DNA from: Paenibacillus caseinilyticus | GTDB lineage: Bacteria; Bacillota; Bacilli; Paenibacillales; NBRC-103111 | NCBI RefSeq assembly: GCF_027533645.1 | Contig: NZ_JAQAGY010000030.1 | Coordinates: forward strand, 1-64,000 | Length of the DNA: 64,000 nucleotides | Direction: 5' to 3' | Part shown: positions 60,241 through 64,000 of the stretch, piece after piece | Layout: the number at the start of each line of letters is the position of its first letter | Numbering within the stretch: position 1 is the first letter of the stretch | Translations under genes and position numbers: made by a program | The notes under the pieces: model-generated | Told to the model about the DNA's origin: nothing | Databases searched by the model: none | What the model saw: only the letters and a program-made list of their open reading frames with translations

Positions 60241-61504
60241 TATCCTGTTCTATTCTTCCTTGGGCGTCATATGGCTCATGCTGCTCTATCACATGTTCTT
60301 GATGCAGGGCGGGTACTTGCATTACCTCCGCTACCGCAAGCCGATCCCCGAATGGGAGAAGAACAACCATCCGCTGCCCAAGGTCAGTGTACTGATCCCG
60401 GCGCATAACGAAGAAGTCGTCATCGAACGGACCATCAAGGCGATGCTGAAGCTGGACTATCCGGAGGATCTGCTCGAGATCATCGTCATCGACGACAATT
60501 CGAAGGATGCCACCGGCGAGATCGCGGACCGTTACGCGGCCCGTTATCCACAATTGAAGGTCGTTCACTTGAGACCTCCGGTGGTGGGCGGCGGCAAATC
60601 CGGCGCACTCAACCACGGATTCAAACATTCGACCGGCGATGTCATCGTCGTATACGATGCGGACAATACGCCCGAGCGCAAAGCCGTCTACTATCTCGTG
60701 CTCGCCATGCTCAACGATCCCAAGGCAGGGGCGGTGGTCGGCAAATTCCGCGTCATCAACGCGGCGCAGACCCTGCTCACCCGCTTCATCAATATCGAGA
60801 CGATCTGCTTCCAGTGGATGGCCCAGGCCGGCCGCTTCAACTGGTTCGGCGTATCGACCATCCCGGGGACGAACTTCGCCATCCGCCGCAGCATCATCGA
60901 AGAGCTCGGAGGCTGGGACGAGAAGGCGCTCGCCGAGGATACGGAGCTGACGATCCGCGTGTACAATATGGGCTACCATATCCGCTTCTTCCCTGCCGCC
61001 ATCACCTGGGAGCAGGAACCCGAGACATGGAAGGTCTGGTGGAAGCAGCGTACGCGCTGGGCCCGCGGCAACCAATATGTCGTGATGAAGTTCATGGCGA
61101 AGATTTTTACCCTGAAACGCAAAAGCATCGTCTTCGATCTCATCTACTTTTTCTTCACGTATTTCCTTTTCTTCTTCGGCGTCATCATCTCCGACCTGTT
61201 GTTCGTGGTGAATCTGTTCGTCGATCTGCAGCTGAATGTGGGCATCGTGTCCATGATCCTGTGGGTACTCGCCTATTTCCTGTATATTACCGAAGTCATG
61301 ATTGCCCTCGGGATCGAGAAGACCGAGCTTAATATGAAAAACTTCCTGATCGTATCCCTTATGTACTTCACTTACTCCCAGTTCTGGATCCTCCTTGTTC
61401 TCTATGCGCTGTATCTCGAGGCCAAACGGATCCTCTTCAAGCAGGAGACCAAATGGTATAAAACCGAGCGGTTCCAGCATGCCAAAAAGCAGGAAAGTGC
61501 ATAA
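60233..61504 (+). CDS. ydaM: Processive family 2 glycosyltransferase (YdaM)
   Basis: 423 residues. N-terminal helix, GT2 domain and three or four C-terminal helices. Motifs in order: VSVLIPAHNEEVVIERTI, a DDN-type IVIDDNSKDATG, YDADNTPE (DxD), GTNFAIRR, EDTELTIRV and QRTRWARGN (QxxRW), the set seen in PgaC/BcsA-type polymerases. It polymerises and helps export the exopolysaccharide, with ydaN as membrane partner. In Listeria the matching Pss operon makes a poly-N-acetylmannosamine-type polymer; whether that holds here is not shown. Confidence 0.93.
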   Translation: MANILFYSSLGVIWLMLLYHMFLMQGGYLHYLRYRKPIPEWEKNNHPLPKVSVLIPAHNEEVVIERTIKAMLKLDYPEDLLEIIVIDDNSKDATGEIADRYAARYPQLKVVHLRPPVVGGGKSGALNHGFKHSTGDVIVVYDADNTPERKAVYYLVLAMLNDPKAGAVVGKFRVINAAQTLLTRFINIETICFQWMAQAGRFNWFGVSTIPGTNFAIRRSIIEELGGWDEKALAEDTELTIRVYNMGYHIRFFPAAITWEQEPETWKVWWKQRTRWARGNQYVVMKFMAKIFTLKRKSIVFDLIYFFFTYFLFFFGVIISDLLFVVNLFVDLQLNVGIVSMILWVLAYFLYITEVMIALGIEKTELNMKNFLIVSLMYFTYSQFWILLVLYALYLEAKRILFKQETKWYKTERFQHAKKQESA

Positions 61505-61540
61505 TACCTACTTCAGGTTCCCGAAAGGTGTTCTGTCCAC

Positions 61541-63805
61541 ATGAAATCTCTCAAACACAAAGTCATCCTCCAGTGCAGCCTGGGGCTCTTAGCCGCCCAG
61601 CTCGCCTTCTCCCCGCTGCATGCGGTTCATGCGGAGGAAGCGGCGCAGAACGCCGGAACGGTCATCGGCATCGCAAGCACCGCCTTGAAGAACGGCACGC
61701 CGGGCTTGTTCAGCTCCAATGTCTCCAGCTCCACGCCGGGATATCTGTCCCGTCTTGCGAACGATACCGTATCCATCACCGGGGTGGACGGCGGGCGGCA
61801 GTTCTTCTATAACGTGCCCCGCGCGGATGTAAGCGAAGGCAGCTACATCGACCTGGACATCAGCTACTCGGAGCTGCTCGTACCGACGAGCTCGACCTTG
61901 ACGGTCTCTGTCGACGGCAAACCGGTGAAGAGCATCCTGCTCACCAAGGAGAACAGCTCCCGCCAGATGATCCGCATTCCGCTGTCGGGCGAGGATGTGA
62001 CGCCCGGCTTCCACTCGGTGGCCCTGACCAAACACAGCACCGTCTCGAACGATGCCTGCACCGATGAAGAGAATGCGGCCAACTGGCTGAAGATCAACCG
62101 TTCCTCTGCCGTATTCATCCATACGAGCACGACCTGGACGACGTCGGACACGCTCGGCAGCTATCCGTTTCCTTTCGTAGAAGCGGGGATTCAAGACGAG
62201 ATGTACGGCGCGGTGCTGCTGCCGGACAATCCGTCTTCGGAGCTGATCTCCTCCGCCATGGAGGTCGCGGGCTATCTCTCGGGCCAGACCGCAACCGACC
62301 GTTCCACGCCGATCCTCACGGAGTCCGAGTGGCTGCGCCAAGACCGTCTGCTTCCCGTCGTGGCGCTTGGGGCCACGGCCGACTGGACCGGACCGGTCGC
62401 CCAGCTCGCCAAGCAAAGCACAGCCCTGCCGCAGAAGGGCGAAGTCAGCCTGAATACCTTCACGGTGCAGGATCAGCAGAAGGGCGATATCCGGCAGGTG
62501 CTGCTCCTCTCCGCGGCGGACGACAAGTCCATCAAGGAGCATATCGCTCTCTTGACGGACCAGCAGTACGTTGACCAGCTTGCCGGCAACGAGCTTCTGG
62601 TGAAGGAGCTCTCGAAGGTGGCGACTACCGTCAAGTCCTCCAAAGGACTGACGCTCGAATCGCTTGGCTTCTCTGATGTCACATTGAATACGGTACAACG
62701 GCAAAGCGACCGCTTCACTTACAGCATCCCTTCCCATTGGAGCTTGACCGGCGAAGCGGAATTAAAACTGAAAGTGCGTGTCTCGGCCCTGCTTCAGAGC
62801 GATGCGAGTCAGGAGAAAGAGAAAGATACCCAGAATGCCGGCAAGGCAGCTCCTATGGTGCATAACGGGCTGACCGTCGTCATCAATGACGTCCCGAAAA
62901 CCTTCTCGCTGAGCGAACTTGTGAAGGCTGACAAGACGGACGACAGCTATCTCGTGACGATTCCCCTGGCCCCCTACTTGAAGGAAGGCGCAGCGAACAC
63001 GCTGAACGTAGACTTCTCGGCCAACATCAATGAGGCATACAGCGCATGCGCCTCCAATCCGAACAGCGGCCGCTGGATCTTCATCGACAACGAAAGCTCG
63101 CTGCTCCTTCCGCATGAGATCCGGAAGGAAACAAGCTTCAAATACTGGCCGGCCCCGTTCGTAGGCGATCAAGGGCTGGAGAACACCGTCTTCCTGCTGC
63201 CCAAATCGGTGAACGGGGCGATGCTCAGCCAGCTCGCCGCGCTGACCCATGCGATGACAGAGCAGTCGGACACCCCGGCGGCCATCGACATCGTCCGCGA
63301 CGGCGATCCAGATGCGGTGCAGCGTATGAAAGGCAGCAACCTTATCGTGATTGGCTCCCCGAACGCAATGGAGGCTCTCGGGGCCCATAAAGACAGCATG
63401 CTCGTGAATGCGGACCAGCCGCAGTTCCACCTGGCAAATTATAACATCATCAACGAAACGACGGATTACGCCGCATGGATTCAGGCCTCCCCTTGGGATA
63501 AGGACAAGACGCTGGCCGTGTTCCAAGCGTCAGAAGGCAGCGGGAAAGCCAAGACCTCGTTCGTCGATCCTGCGATGCTCCAGTTCCTGAAGGGCGAGAA
63601 TAAGTCGAGCCAGATTGTCGTGATGAGCCAATCGAAGGAAGTGCTCTCCGTCGATATCCAGCAGGAGCAGGGCAGCGTCCAGGAGAAGACTCCAGCTGGC
63701 ACCGCGCCTGTCAAAACATCCATGATCTGGGTCATCGCCGCGGTAGGCGTTCTGTTCCTGATCGGTTCCATCATCCTGATCCGCCTGGTTCGCCGCCCCA
63801 AATAA
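61541..63805 (+). CDS. ydaN: BcsB-like cellulose-synthase regulatory subunit (YdaN)
   Basis: 754 residues. Signal peptide, two repeats of a carbohydrate-binding-like beta fold (DLDISYSELLVPTSSTLTVS; LTVVINDVPKTFSLSELV), then a C-terminal anchor (SMIWVIAAVGVLFLIGSIIL). This is the BcsB layout: an outer-face partner that stabilises the synthase. The c-di-GMP-binding PilZ domain of BcsA is not seen in YdaM, in keeping with YdaK as the receptor. Last gene of the operon. Confidence 0.9.
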   Translation: MKSLKHKVILQCSLGLLAAQLAFSPLHAVHAEEAAQNAGTVIGIASTALKNGTPGLFSSNVSSSTPGYLSRLANDTVSITGVDGGRQFFYNVPRADVSEGSYIDLDISYSELLVPTSSTLTVSVDGKPVKSILLTKENSSRQMIRIPLSGEDVTPGFHSVALTKHSTVSNDACTDEENAANWLKINRSSAVFIHTSTTWTTSDTLGSYPFPFVEAGIQDEMYGAVLLPDNPSSELISSAMEVAGYLSGQTATDRSTPILTESEWLRQDRLLPVVALGATADWTGPVAQLAKQSTALPQKGEVSLNTFTVQDQQKGDIRQVLLLSAADDKSIKEHIALLTDQQYVDQLAGNELLVKELSKVATTVKSSKGLTLESLGFSDVTLNTVQRQSDRFTYSIPSHWSLTGEAELKLKVRVSALLQSDASQEKEKDTQNAGKAAPMVHNGLTVVINDVPKTFSLSELVKADKTDDSYLVTIPLAPYLKEGAANTLNVDFSANINEAYSACASNPNSGRWIFIDNESSLLLPHEIRKETSFKYWPAPFVGDQGLENTVFLLPKSVNGAMLSQLAALTHAMTEQSDTPAAIDIVRDGDPDAVQRMKGSNLIVIGSPNAMEALGAHKDSMLVNADQPQFHLANYNIINETTDYAAWIQASPWDKDKTLAVFQASEGSGKAKTSFVDPAMLQFLKGENKSSQIVVMSQSKEVLSVDIQQEQGSVQEKTPAGTAPVKTSMIWVIAAVGVLFLIGSIILIRLVRRPK

Positions 63806-63829
63806 GCGGAGTTCGCTGTTCTTTAACCC

Positions 63830-63884
63830 AAACAGGCTGTTTCCTTTTCTGCCCTGCGGCAGAAGCGGAAACAGCCTGTATTTG
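63830..63884 (+). terminator. Terminator of ydaJKLMN
   Basis: ACAGGCTGTTTCC (63832-63844) pairs with GGAAACAGCCTGT (63867-63879), with an inner TTCTGCC/GGCAGAA stem, then a short TATTTGG. It lies 25 nt past the ydaN stop codon. Confidence 0.75.
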
Positions 63885-63954
63885 GTGTTCTTAACCCGAG
63901 GGTGGCGTCTTCTGAATTCTGTTGATCCGCCTGCTCGTCCCTGCGCGAACCTCC

Positions 63955-64000
63955 CTAACGGGACAGCCGGGCGATCTCATCGGATTCCCAGATCCGGACT
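63955..64000 (-). CDS. Possible 3' end of a minus-strand gene (partial)
   Basis: The minus strand reads VRIWESDEIARLSR and a stop at 63955-63957 in one frame. A second minus frame is also open to about 63894, so the edge cannot be assigned with confidence. Recorded so the boundary is not read as empty. Confidence 0.25.
   Translation of the reverse strand, partial: VRIWESDEIARLSR

Overview
The window looks like chromosomal DNA of a GC-rich, spore-forming Bacillota bacterium, most probably a Paenibacillus or close relative. This rests on: a perR, ygzB, ygxA, 16S rRNA neighbourhood like that of Bacillus subtilis; a GerA-type germinant receptor operon; a YfiT-type bacillithiol transferase; the GatCAB amidotransferase; YesM/YesN-type two-component control of a sugar ABC transporter; and an exopolysaccharide operon matching B. 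subtilis ydaJKLMN. No transposase, integrase, tRNA or CRISPR array was seen. The species call is inference.

Layout. 1-5.5 kb: the 5' end of a 16S rRNA gene running off the left edge with tandem promoters and boxA; thiS-thiG behind a TPP riboswitch; ygxA; ygzB; a membrane-anchored GH18 hydrolase; perR. 5.5-9.3 kb: an ECF sigma factor, its zinc anti-sigma factor and two membrane/adhesin-like proteins, then MgtC. 9.5-19 kb: a large unknown protein, a GNAT acetyltransferase, gatCAB, an IDEAL-motif protein, a LysR regulator divergent from yfiT, and an M24 peptidase. 19-28 kb: a Tad-type pilus or secretion locus, all on the minus strand, headed by a Ser/Thr kinase fused to a TadZ-like domain. It carries three consecutive small pilin-like proteins (46, 58 and 53 aa) between tadC and the TadE-like genes.

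28-32 kb: a ugp-type glycerol-3-phosphate ABC transporter behind a four-repeat Pho box, and a hexapeptide acyltransferase. 32-43 kb: a secreted modular chitinase, then a carbohydrate ABC transporter with a PhyH dioxygenase and a YesM/YesN two-component pair; a perfect cre-type site precedes the regulator. 43-50 kb: an esterase, two unusual small proteins, an MBL hydrolase, a thioredoxin-like protein, an AT-rich ferritin-like gene, DedA, and a LysR regulator divergent from an HPP membrane protein. 50-56 kb: a germinant receptor operon with two B-type permeases and a D-type small subunit. 56-64 kb: the exopolysaccharide operon ydaJKLMN, whose second gene has a degenerate GGDEF domain with an intact c-di-GMP inhibitory-site motif.

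The part most likely to be undescribed is the Tad locus: a kinase-TadZ fusion, three small proteins lacking a recognisable prepilin leader, and no prepilin peptidase, classical Flp or secretin in the window. Functions are assigned from motifs and gene order; no database search was run.
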